A stretch of DNA of 5,526 nucleotides from Clostridiaceae bacterium UBA6085 (GTDB taxonomy: Bacteria > Bacillota > Clostridia > Clostridiales > Clostridiaceae), in the NCBI GenBank assembly GCA_002428605.1, contig DIXH01000053.1, positions 1 to 5,526 of the forward strand, written 5' to 3'. Of this stretch, positions 1-5,326 are shown in pieces. A program made the translations under genes and the position numbers. The first letter of the stretch is position 1. Every line of letters begins with the position of its first letter. The notes below the pieces were generated by a model, which was not told where the DNA came from, ran no database searches, and was given only the letters and a program-made list of their open reading frames with translations.

Positions 1-45
1 GACAGGGACTACGCGGCTGAAAAAGAATTGGCCCATCTTCTGTAA
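1..45 (+). CDS. C-terminal end of an upstream gene, possibly riboflavin kinase/FAD synthetase
   Basis: Frame 1 is open from the window edge and reads DRDYAAEKELAHLL, then stops at TAA (43-45). Only 14 residues are visible, so the identification rests mainly on context. In many Firmicutes the gene before rpsO is ribF, the bifunctional riboflavin kinase/FAD synthetase, and its C-terminus is usually a charged helix of similar flavour. Frame 2 is also open to a TAA at about 47 and cannot be excluded, although its translation looks less like a protein end. The stop codon lies inside the 21-bp palindrome that overlaps the rpsO promoter, so the upstream gene ends about 30 bases before the rpsO -10 box. 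The frame call is moderately likely; the ribF assignment is inference. Confidence 0.4.
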   Translation, partial: DRDYAAEKELAHLL

Positions 46-58
46 ATAATTTACAGAA
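38..58. repeat. Perfect 21-bp palindrome over the rpsO -35 region (operator-like)
   Basis: The arms TTCTGTAAAT (38-47) and ATTTACAGAA (49-58) are perfect reverse complements around a single central A. The right arm contains the TTTACA -35 box of the rpsO promoter (50-55), and the left arm contains the TAA stop of the upstream gene. A symmetric site with a one-base centre placed over a -35 box is the geometry expected for a dimeric repressor operator. As RNA it could also form an AT-rich hairpin at the end of the upstream transcript, but no T-run follows it, so a Rho-independent terminator is unlikely. I do not recognise the site as belonging to a specific regulator family. Confidence 0.6.
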
Positions 59-79
59 TAAGGGGCATTGTGGTATAAT
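50..79 (+). promoter_or_regulatory. Sigma-A type promoter of rpsO with extended -10
   Basis: The -35 box TTTACA (50-55) matches TTGACA in five of six positions. It is followed by an 18-base spacer and a perfect -10 box TATAAT (74-79). A TG one base upstream of the -10 (71-72, TGgTATAAT) makes it an extended -10 promoter. Transcription should begin near 86, giving rpsO a leader of about 80 bases. The promoter lies between the upstream stop codon and rpsO, so rpsO can be transcribed independently of the upstream gene. Confidence 0.75.
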
Positions 80-85
80 GCAATT

Positions 86-165
86 TGGAACCAAGTTCTA
101 TGATATTAGGATTGCCATCTTTTATCTTGGGCTTAGGGGATTTTAAAATTCAGGAGGAATGAAAA
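86..165 (+). promoter_or_regulatory. rpsO 5' leader, possible S15 autoregulatory region
   Basis: About 80 transcribed bases precede rpsO. CCAAG (91-95) can pair with CTTGG (126-130), and GAAC (88-91) could alternatively pair with GTTC (95-98), so the two folds compete. The leader ends with the Shine-Dalgarno AGGAGG (152-157), eight bases before the ATG. S15 is known to repress its own translation by binding leader RNA in several bacteria, with unrelated RNA folds in different lineages. The leader length and simple pairings are compatible with that, but I cannot match a described S15 leader fold, so the regulatory role is inference. Confidence 0.3.
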
Positions 166-432
166 ATGATTGACAAGGCAAAGAAACAGCAGATCATCGC
201 AGAAAATGCGAGACACGAGGGAGACACAGGCTCACCAGAGGTGCAGATAGCTCTCCTTACCGACAGGATCAACTCTCTCACAGAGCACCTGAAGGAACAC
301 AAGAAGGACCACCATTCAAGAAGAGGACTTCTTATGATGGTTGGACAGAGAAGAGGACTTCTCAACTACCTTATGGCCGAGGACATAGAGAGATACAGAA
401 CTCTCATAGCTAAGCTTGGTATAAGAAGATAG
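166..432 (+). CDS. rpsO: 30S ribosomal protein S15
   Basis: Encodes an 88-residue S15, the usual family length. S15 is a primary 16S rRNA binding protein of the 30S platform: it binds the central domain early in assembly and contributes to an intersubunit bridge. The family signature is complete around residues 38-69, with LTEHL, a conserved Asp and Ser in KKDHHSRRG, and the basic LLMMVGQRRGLLNYL segment that contacts rRNA. The N-terminal helix includes the typical GDTGSPEVQIALLT stretch. The start is fixed by AGGAGG at 152-157. The gene has its own promoter and is followed by a strong hairpin, with pnp 227 bases downstream. This rpsO-pnp order is widely conserved and often co-transcribed. 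Nothing is unusual in the protein. Confidence 0.98.
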   Translation: MIDKAKKQQIIAENARHEGDTGSPEVQIALLTDRINSLTEHLKEHKKDHHSRRGLLMMVGQRRGLLNYLMAEDIERYRTLIAKLGIRR

Positions 433-448
433 TTCAGTTTTAATGCCG

Positions 449-480
449 AGAGCCTGCTTAAGGTAAAGCAGGCTCTTTGT
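449..480 (+). terminator. Hairpin terminator or attenuator/processing site after rpsO
   Basis: AGAGCCTGCTT (449-459) pairs perfectly with AAGCAGGCTCT (466-476) across a six-base loop, an 11-bp stem starting 16 bases after the rpsO stop. The tail (TTTGTATATTA) is only moderately T-rich. It may therefore be a partial terminator that lets some transcription into pnp, or an RNA end and processing structure in a co-transcript. In E. coli a structured rpsO-pnp spacer is cut by RNase III. Confidence 0.75.
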
Positions 481-573
481 ATATTACTCATCCGGATCAT
501 GCAGAGGGAAGCCTTTAACCATATCTTTCCAAAATTTTTTAAAAACCAAAGCATACATCAGTGTCTGCATGTT

Positions 574-602
574 TTGATTTTTAAAAAATTGTGAGGATAA
601 GG
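574..602 (+). promoter_or_regulatory. Candidate promoter for pnp
   Basis: TTGATT (574-579) is four of six matches to a -35 box. It is followed 16-17 bases later by GATAAG/ATAAGG (596-602), a poor -10 box. It sits in an AT-rich patch between the rpsO hairpin and pnp, where an independent pnp promoter would be expected. The match is weak and could be chance. Without it, pnp would depend on read-through of the 449-476 hairpin. Confidence 0.25.
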
Positions 603-610
603 TATGGAGG

Positions 611-654
611 AACCCGACTGCATCGGTTCGAGAAAAAAACGATTGCAAGGAGGT
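611..654 (+). promoter_or_regulatory. pnp leader hairpins and Shine-Dalgarno
   Basis: Two stems compete for the same bases. In the first, AACC-C-GA (611-617, one bulged C) pairs with TCGGTT (623-628). In the second, TGCATCG (619-625) pairs with CGATTGCA (640-647, one bulged T), and its 3' side runs directly into the Shine-Dalgarno AGGAGG (648-653). The start codon follows at 660 with good spacing. The pairing is visible in the sequence. A role in controlling pnp translation or mRNA stability is inference; PNPase autoregulation through its own leader is known in E. coli, but with a different structure. Confidence 0.3.
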
Positions 655-659
655 AAATC

Positions 660-2780
660 ATGCATCCAAAAAGAGAATTGCTTGTAGCTGGAAGAAAAAT
701 AGGTGTGGAGTTCGGTGAGAACCTGGGAATGCTCTCAGATACCGCTCTGTTCATGAGCTATGGTGAAACTGTAGTTCTTCTGAACACAAACGCTTCTGAA
801 AAGCCGAGGGATGGTATAGACTTTTTCCCGTTGTCGGTGGACTATGAAGAAAGAATGTACTCGGTTGGAAAGATACCTGGCGGATTCATAAAGAGGGAAG
901 GAAGGCCTACTGAAAAGGCCATACTTCATGGAAGAGCAATTGACAGGCCACTCAGGCCGCTTTTCCCAAAGGGTTACAGGAATGACGTTCAGGTCATTGC
1001 CACAGTAATGTCCGTTGAGACAGACAACCTTCCTGAAATACTTGCCATAAACGCAGCTTCCACTGCGCTGCTTCTGTCATCCGTGCCATACACCACTCCG
1101 CTCGCTGCAGTCCAGGTAGGACTCATAGACGGTGAATTCGTGCTGAATCCCACAACAACTGAAAGGGAACAGTCGAAGATGTTCCTTACCGTATGTGCTA
1201 CAGAGCACAAGGTAATGATGATCGAAGCCGGAGCAGAGGAAATAGACGAAGAGACAATGATAAGGGGAATAAGCTACGGCTTTGACGCCTGCCAGCCTAT
1301 AATCAGCTTCCAGAAGGAGCTGTGGGCTGAATTCGGAAAGGAAAAGAAGGTACCTGTACTTTACACTCTTAACGAAGAGGTTGAGACTGCAGTAAGAGCC
1401 TTCGCAACAGAGCCTATGAAGGCTGCGATGCACATAGCTGACAAGGACGAGAGGTCAAAGGGCATTGATGCTGTAAAGGCTTCAGTTTCAGCTGAATTCT
1501 CAGAGAAGTTCCCGGACAAGAAATATGACATCTCAGAGACTCTTTACAACATCCAGAAGGAAGTTGTAAGGGACATGCTCATATTTGAGAAGAAGAGAGT
1601 AGACGGCAGGAGATTTGACGAGATAAGGCCTCTTGCAGCTGACGTATCAATACTCCCAAGGACTCACGGTTCAGGCCTCTTCACAAGAGGAAACACCCAG
1701 GTTCTTGCAGTTGCGACTCTCGGAGCTATCGGTGACGAGCAGATCCTTGACGGTGTTGGCCAGGAAGATTCCAAGAGGTTCATACACCACTATAACTTCC
1801 CTTCGTACTCAGTTGGAGAGACAAGGCCAATGAGAGGACCAGGAAGAAGGGAAATCGGACACGGAGCACTTGCCGAGAAGGCTCTTGAGCCGCTTATACC
1901 TGACGAGGAGACCTTCCCATACACAATAAGGCTTGTTTCCGAGGTACTATCATCTAACGGATCCACCTCACAGGCTTCTGTATGTGCTTCAACACTGGCT
2001 CTTCAGGATGCCGGCGTGCCAATAAAGAGACCTTGTGCCGGAATAGCCATGGGACTCTTCACAACTGATGACCTTGCACTTGAAGAGGTTATAACTGATA
2101 TCCAGGGAGTCGAAGACTTCTTCGGAGACATGGACTTCAAGGTTGCAGGAACAACTGAGGGTATCACAGCTATCCAGGTTGACACAAAGCTTCACGGACT
2201 TTCAGAGTACTGCATAAGGACCGCCATTGAAAAGGCGAAGACTGCAAGACTTGAGATCCTGAAGGTAATGGAAGGCGCCATAAAGGAATCGAGACCTGAG
2301 GTTTCGAAGTACGCTCCTAAGATATTCATAATCAGGATCGATCCTGAAAAGATCAGGGACGTTATAGGATCAGGCGGAAAGACAATCAACAAGATCATCG
2401 CAGAGACTGGAGTCAAGATAGACATTGAGGATGACGGAAAGGTATTCGTCGGAGCTCAGGACATCGAGGCGGCAAAGGCTGCGATAAAGATAATCGAGGG
2501 AATCACAAAGGATGTAGTTCCTGGTGAACTCTATCTTGGTAAGGTCACAAAGATCACAACCTTCGGATGCTTCGTTGAGATCCTTCCAAACAAGGAAGGG
2601 CTTGTGCATGTATCCAAGCTTGACCTCAAGAGGGTTGAGCATGTAGAGGATATCGTAGCTGTAGGCGACGAGATACTCGTAAAGGTTACTGAGATCGACA
2701 ACCAGGGAAGGATAAACCTTTCAAGAAGGGATGCGCTGCTTGACCTTGAAAAGAAGGAAAAGGAAGCGAAAGAAAAGTAA
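660..2780 (+). CDS. pnp: Polynucleotide phosphorylase (polyribonucleotide nucleotidyltransferase)
   Basis: A 706-residue PNPase of full family length. It degrades RNA 3' to 5' by phosphorolysis, releasing nucleoside diphosphates, and can run in reverse to add tails; it acts as a cytoplasmic homotrimer. Domain order is complete: first RNase PH-like domain (about 10-140) with the conserved GGFIKREGRP loop, helical linker domain (about 145-220), second and catalytic RNase PH domain (about 310-530), KH domain (about 554-613) with GSGG at 570-573, and S1 domain (about 622-693). The active-site residues Asp486, Asp492 and Lys494 are present in the VEDFFGDMDFKVAGT segment and fall at the same numbers as in the E. 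coli enzyme. The protein ends in a short Lys/Glu tail. The start is supported by AGGAGG at 648-653. It lies downstream of rpsO, probably partly co-transcribed, and ends in a bidirectional terminator. Confidence 0.98.
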   Translation: MHPKRELLVAGRKIGVEFGENLGMLSDTALFMSYGETVVLLNTNASEKPRDGIDFFPLSVDYEERMYSVGKIPGGFIKREGRPTEKAILHGRAIDRPLRPLFPKGYRNDVQVIATVMSVETDNLPEILAINAASTALLLSSVPYTTPLAAVQVGLIDGEFVLNPTTTEREQSKMFLTVCATEHKVMMIEAGAEEIDEETMIRGISYGFDACQPIISFQKELWAEFGKEKKVPVLYTLNEEVETAVRAFATEPMKAAMHIADKDERSKGIDAVKASVSAEFSEKFPDKKYDISETLYNIQKEVVRDMLIFEKKRVDGRRFDEIRPLAADVSILPRTHGSGLFTRGNTQVLAVATLGAIGDEQILDGVGQEDSKRFIHHYNFPSYSVGETRPMRGPGRREIGHGALAEKALEPLIPDEETFPYTIRLVSEVLSSNGSTSQASVCASTLALQDAGVPIKRPCAGIAMGLFTTDDLALEEVITDIQGVEDFFGDMDFKVAGTTEGITAIQVDTKLHGLSEYCIRTAIEKAKTARLEILKVMEGAIKESRPEVSKYAPKIFIIRIDPEKIRDVIGSGGKTINKIIAETGVKIDIEDDGKVFVGAQDIEAAKAAIKIIEGITKDVVPGELYLGKVTKITTFGCFVEILPNKEGLVHVSKLDLKRVEHVEDIVAVGDEILVKVTEIDNQGRINLSRRDALLDLEKKEKEAKEK

Positions 2781-2804
2781 ACCTCAGAAACCAAATAGCA
2801 AAAA

Positions 2805-2832
2805 AGAGCGGACCGCGAAAGCGGTCCGTTTT
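2805..2832. terminator. Bidirectional Rho-independent terminator between pnp and the L,D-transpeptidase gene
   Basis: CGGACCGC (2809-2816) and GCGGTCCG (2821-2828) form a perfect 8-bp GC-rich stem closed by a GAAA tetraloop (2817-2820). The stem extends outward with A-T and G-U pairs to 2805/2832. On the plus strand it ends in TTTT. On the minus strand the six As at 2800-2805 become a T-run. It lies 24 bases after the pnp stop and 16 bases after the stop of the convergent gene, so it can terminate both. Confidence 0.92.
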
Positions 2833-2847
2833 GCATTAGCTAAATAT

Positions 2848-4050
2848 TCAGTTCACATAAACTGTCGTTCCATAAGGCATGTTGTCATAGATGTATTTCG
2901 CATTGGCAAGGGACACTCTTACACAACCCTTTGACAGGTACATTCCAAGCCTGCCATCAACAAGCTTCAGGTCCCAGTCGTAGACTACAGAGTGGATCAG
3001 GAAATCTCCATAGAACTGGGTGTAATACCTGCAGATCCATTCCTCATGGTCTGGGACTGTGAAATAGCCTCCCTTTCCTTGTACTGAGAAGGTTCCTTTT
3101 ATTGTAGGGGTGGATGGCTTTCCTACAGTGCACCTCATGTCCTTGAGAAGCTTCCAGTTACCTGCTGATCCCTTGAATATGTATAGATGTGTTGTCGGAG
3201 TGCTGACCCAAATGAGATATTCTGACGGGCTGGACAAACCTTTGTTGTTCACGAAGGCTTCAGCCTTTGATGCGGAAATTGATGTGGCTGCAGGAGGTCC
3301 CGAATATCTGGTCTTCGATGTCGGTTCAAGTGCAAGCTTCTGATAGGTAGCTCCATCTGCGATCCCTGTTACAGGGATCCCGTTCCTCTTCTGAAAATCC
3401 TTGAGAGCCCAGGATGTAGCGCTTCCGAAGATTCCGTCCAAGACAAGCCTATAGTTGAAACGGTTGAGGTAAACCTGAAGCTCCAGGACTTCATCTCCCT
3501 TTGCTCCCTTAGCCAGTGGAATGTCCGATGAAGGACCAGGGTACCTGGTTGAGTCTGTCGGTTCAAGGGTTAGCGCATCAAGGGTTGACTTGTCAACTGT
3601 ACCAGTGACAGGAATACTGTTTCTTGCCTGGAAATCCCTTACCGCCCATTGGGTAATGAGACCGAAGTCCCCATCAACTGAGAGCTTGTACCCGAATACA
3701 GTCAGACGGTTCTGTATGTCCTTTACAATCTGTCCATGGGAGCCAGCATTGTATGTTACCGGAGGCTCAGGAACTTCCGGAGCCGGTGGAACATCTTCAG
3801 CAGGCACTGTAGGTTCAGGAGTTGTCGGCACGGTCGGTACTGTTGGCTCAACAGGCTTCTCTGTCGGTTCTGTAGGTTTAACAGAAGGAACTGGCTCTGA
3901 TGGAACAGCAGGGTTTGGTGAAGGTTCAGTCTGAGTTGGAACTGTTACTGGATCTGTAGTTGAAGGGATACGTGAGCTGCAGCCGCTAAGTACGACGAAA
4001 AGCAGTGAAATCAGCAATCCGAAAGCTATAAGATGCTTCATGACTTTCAT
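2848..4050 (-). CDS. Lipoprotein L,D-transpeptidase with two peptidoglycan-binding domains and a YkuD domain
   Basis: A 400-residue exported protein predicted to form 3-3 cross-links or attach molecules in peptidoglycan outside the membrane. Residues 1-23 are a lipoprotein signal (basic MKVMKH, hydrophobic core, lipobox LSGC), with Cys24 the predicted lipidated residue. Residues 29-98 form a Pro/Thr/Val/Glu-rich linker. Two PG_binding_1 repeats follow (about 103-164 and 181-243), each ending in a similar LEPT...TRY.GP spacer. The C-terminal YkuD domain (about 278-400) has His353 in FLIHSV and the catalytic Cys376 in SKGCVRV. The position that is often His (SHGC) is Lys here. I chose the ATG at 4050 because GGGGTGAT lies six bases before it and it gives a clean signal peptide; a GTG at 4107 would add 19 residues that spoil the signal. 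The gene stands alone, convergent with pnp. The enzyme class is sure; the precise cell-wall role is not. Confidence 0.93.
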   Translation of the reverse strand: MKVMKHLIAFGLLISLLFVVLSGCSSRIPSTTDPVTVPTQTEPSPNPAVPSEPVPSVKPTEPTEKPVEPTVPTVPTTPEPTVPAEDVPPAPEVPEPPVTYNAGSHGQIVKDIQNRLTVFGYKLSVDGDFGLITQWAVRDFQARNSIPVTGTVDKSTLDALTLEPTDSTRYPGPSSDIPLAKGAKGDEVLELQVYLNRFNYRLVLDGIFGSATSWALKDFQKRNGIPVTGIADGATYQKLALEPTSKTRYSGPPAATSISASKAEAFVNNKGLSSPSEYLIWVSTPTTHLYIFKGSAGNWKLLKDMRCTVGKPSTPTIKGTFSVQGKGGYFTVPDHEEWICRYYTQFYGDFLIHSVVYDWDLKLVDGRLGMYLSKGCVRVSLANAKYIYDNMPYGTTVYVN

Positions 4051-4054
4051 GTTT

Positions 4055-4062
4055 ATCACCCC
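4055..4062 (-). promoter_or_regulatory. Ribosome binding site deciding the L,D-transpeptidase start
   Basis: On the minus strand GGGGTGAT lies immediately upstream of the ATG at 4050, with six bases from GGGGTG to the start codon. No comparable site precedes the upstream in-frame GTG at 4107 or ATG at 4089. This selects the start whose product begins MKVMKHLIAFGLL. Confidence 0.65.
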
Positions 4063-4130
4063 AGGCACTATACTTGACTTCTGATGCATAGAATTCAAGT
4101 GGAGCACAAGTCATGTCTTCCTTTCAAATC

Positions 4131-4142
4131 CATTGTACAATG
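4131..4142 (-). promoter_or_regulatory. 12-bp palindrome containing a -10-like box upstream of the L,D-transpeptidase gene
   Basis: CATTGTACAATG is a perfect 12-base palindrome about 80 bases upstream of the chosen start. Read on the minus strand it includes TACAAT, five of six matches to a -10 box. The bases 17-18 positions further upstream are a poor -35 (ATCAAT). The remaining AT-rich spacer to 4281 shows no better promoter. Both promoter and operator readings are weak. Confidence 0.25.
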
Positions 4143-4281
4143 ATATTTTCTCAAATTGATTACATATTTATGAAACAATCAGGCTGATTTTAGATATTTA
4201 TATTACATAATAAATAATATGAATATGAGATTATTGTCTCCCTGATACAGTAAAAGAAGATGTAATATGGTCTTAAAATAA

Positions 4282-4305
4282 CAAGGAGCTCGTTAAGGCT
4301 CCTTG
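4282..4305 (-). terminator. Terminator of the SRPBCC-family gene
   Basis: CAAGGAGC (4282-4289) and GCTCCTTG (4298-4305) form a perfect 8-bp stem with an eight-base loop, located 17 bases beyond the TAG stop of the minus-strand gene. On that strand the stem is followed by TTATTTTAAGA, a moderately T-rich tail. It separates this gene from the L,D-transpeptidase gene, which suggests the two are transcribed separately. Confidence 0.75.
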
Positions 4306-4322
4306 CTGACTGTCTTCGAGAG

Positions 4323-4766
4323 CTAACCTTCACAGAAGACCTTTAGATTCTCGAGAGTATGTACCAGATCGTTGTCCTTGACCTTTTCAATGAGAAGCTT
4401 GTCTGCTATCCTTCCGATGATTCCAGCAGGAAGGGTGTACTCCAGCTCGATCTCAACTTCAGTTCCGCCATCCCTTGCTGTGTAAGTGAAAGTCTGCTTA
4501 CCCGTGATATTGCCTTTGATAAGCCCTGTCCACCTGCACAGTTCAGGAGATGATATGTCCTCTGTTACCTCGATGATTGTTGGAACATGCATTCCGAATA
4601 GGTTGTACATAGAATTGATCACTGAACCGACTCCGCCATCGCCCTTCTCTAGCTTTGTCTCGCTTAGGTTTGCATACCACTGTCCCCATTTCATAGGATT
4701 CCTGGCAAATGCATAGATCTTCTCCGGGGTTGATTTGATGAAAATGCTTTTCTTATTGGCGTGCAT
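4323..4766 (-). CDS. SRPBCC (START/polyketide cyclase-like) family protein
   Basis: A 147-residue soluble protein with no signal peptide or membrane segment. The N-terminus (IFIKSTPEKIYAFARNPMKW) has the usual strand-helix opening of this helix-grip fold. The middle alternates strands (W..LIKGNITGKQTFTYTARDGGTEVEIELEY), and residues from about 115 form the long C-terminal helix that closes a hydrophobic ligand pocket. Length is typical for stand-alone members. The family includes ligand binders, cyclases and proteins of unknown function. No catalytic residues can be assigned by eye, so neither ligand nor reaction is known. The start ATG has a strong AAAGGAGT site (4771-4778) five bases upstream. 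That site directly abuts a 17-bp palindrome. The gene stands alone between its terminator and a long AT-rich spacer, so context does not reveal its role. Confidence 0.85.
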   Translation of the reverse strand: MHANKKSIFIKSTPEKIYAFARNPMKWGQWYANLSETKLEKGDGGVGSVINSMYNLFGMHVPTIIEVTEDISSPELCRWTGLIKGNITGKQTFTYTARDGGTEVEIELEYTLPAGIIGRIADKLLIEKVKDNDLVHTLENLKVFCEG

Positions 4767-4779
4767 GATAACTCCTTTC

Positions 4780-4796
4780 CATGCCAGACTGGCATG
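4780..4796. repeat. 17-bp palindrome next to the SRPBCC gene ribosome binding site
   Basis: CATGCCAG (4780-4787) and CTGGCATG (4789-4796) are perfect inverted arms around a single base. The palindrome lies one base upstream of the AAAGGAG ribosome binding site and 14 bases from the start codon of the minus-strand gene. As DNA it resembles an operator in the 5' untranslated region. As RNA it forms a short hairpin (6-7 bp with a 3-5 base loop) beside the Shine-Dalgarno. No specific regulator is recognisable. Confidence 0.6.
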
Positions 4797-4961
4797 AGGG
4801 ATGAAAAAAGAGAGAATGCAGAAAATGCGCGAACCCTATAGTAAAGTGCCAAAAACTGCAGATGTCTCCAATCTAAATATACAATCATATGATTTCATAA
4901 GTTTAAATGTGTTGTGAAATTTCTGTAATCTTATGTTTATAGTGCATACAAGAGTGATAAA

Positions 4962-4990
4962 TTGATACACAAAGATGGTTTTTATATAAA
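4962..4990 (+). promoter_or_regulatory. Candidate sigma-A promoter reading right
   Basis: TTGATA (4962-4967) and TATAAA (4985-4990) are each one base from the consensus boxes and are separated by the optimal 17 bases. A second TTATATAAA copy follows at 5002-5010. Transcription would start near 4997, about 330 bases before the next plus-strand start codon, and would include the 5130-5202 inverted repeat in a long leader or a separate small RNA. In such AT-rich DNA a match of this quality can occur by chance. Confidence 0.4.
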
Positions 4991-5129
4991 TTACGATACC
5001 GTTATATAAAATTTGTGTTACAATTGAAGTATATACATCATTGTGAAATATTTGATCAGTAGATGATATGATTTTGATTATCTTAAGGTAGTGGTACAAC
5101 TCATTGCTACATATTATATTTGAGAAAAA

Positions 5130-5202
5130 ATCCTTTTAGCTGAATGATGAAGCACTAACTTTTGGTAACACTCATTCAATCACATCGAAACCTTAAAAGG
5201 AT
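5130..5202. repeat. 73-base nested inverted repeat (two stems)
   Basis: The outer arms ATCCTTTTA (5130-5138) and TAAAAGGAT (5194-5202) are perfect. Inside them TGAATGA (5141-5147) pairs perfectly with TCATTCA (5172-5178). The result is a two-storey stem with a 24-base apical loop and a 15-base asymmetric internal loop. On the minus strand the outer stem is followed by a T-run (complement of 5125-5129), as in a terminator, but no minus-strand gene is seen that would need it. Alternatives are a small structured RNA, a leader element of the next gene, or a degenerate miniature element with 9-bp terminal repeats. No target-site duplication is evident. Confidence 0.5.
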
Positions 5203-5326
5203 GAAGTATTCAAGAAAGCTCCGTTTACGATAATCCATTCCTCTAAGTGTTGTAGATTAATTTTCTCTATTACATTTGATGTTTGTGAATTCTATATACT
5301 AAAGTCAAAGAATAAAGGAGATAAGA

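Larger units (their letters stand above)
4767..5326. other. AT-rich intergenic region without a convincing gene
   Basis: About 560 bases separate the divergent SRPBCC gene and the secreted-protein gene. Composition drops sharply from about 4860 on (15 of 60 bases G/C at 4861-4920). It holds the 4780-4796 palindrome, a near-consensus plus-strand promoter at 4962-4990, a short perfect palindrome AATCATATGATT (4883-4894), and the nested inverted repeat at 5130-5202. The short open frames here lack coding character and, with one exception described among rejected items, lack start signals. No tRNA, transposase fragment or repeat array is visible. I could not identify a convincing promoter for the SRPBCC gene, which must lie here. 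Confidence 0.7.

Noticed and set aside
623..640. GGTTCGA near 625, reminiscent of a tRNA T-loop
   Set aside because: The flanking bases cannot form a T-arm, and there is no acceptor or anticodon stem around it. It is part of the pnp leader hairpins.
604..687. 27-codon open frame (MEEPDCIG...) overlapping the pnp start
   Set aside because: GAGG upstream gives a passable start, but the frame merely crosses the pnp leader and start codon and has no protein-like features. It is more likely chance.
3521..3934. Long plus-strand open frame rich in Gly, Val, Thr and Ser, opposite the L,D-transpeptidase
   Set aside because: It is the antisense shadow of the Pro/Thr/Val/Glu linker and first binding repeat. 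It has no ribosome binding site, and the minus-strand protein has clear domains.
3988..4114. 42-codon minus-strand open frame overlapping the L,D-transpeptidase start in another frame (starts MTCAPLEFYASEV)
   Set aside because: It has a plausible AAAGG site before its ATG, but no recognisable content, and it overlaps the signal-peptide coding region. It could be a leader peptide but nothing beyond the start signal supports it.
4835..4851. TTGGCAC on the minus strand, resembling the -24 element of a sigma-54 promoter before the SRPBCC gene
   Set aside because: The -12 element (TTGC) is missing; the corresponding bases read TATA. No activator site is visible.
4801..4917. 38-codon plus-strand open frame starting MKKERMQKMREP
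   Set aside because: The only purine-rich sequence (GAGGG) touches the ATG with no spacing. It overlaps the divergent gene's upstream region and runs into very AT-rich DNA. Coding is not supported.
5041..5058. TTGTGAAAT at 4912-4920 and again at 5041-5049, resembling half of a Rex redox operator
   Set aside because: Neither copy is followed by the inverted half TTCACAA at the required spacing, so the symmetric Rex site is absent.
4836..5099. 87-codon minus-strand open frame in the AT-rich spacer
   Set aside because: Composition is simply that of AT-rich DNA (Ile, Tyr, Phe, Lys). There is no Shine-Dalgarno and no recognisable domain, and it overlaps the likely promoter region of the SRPBCC gene.
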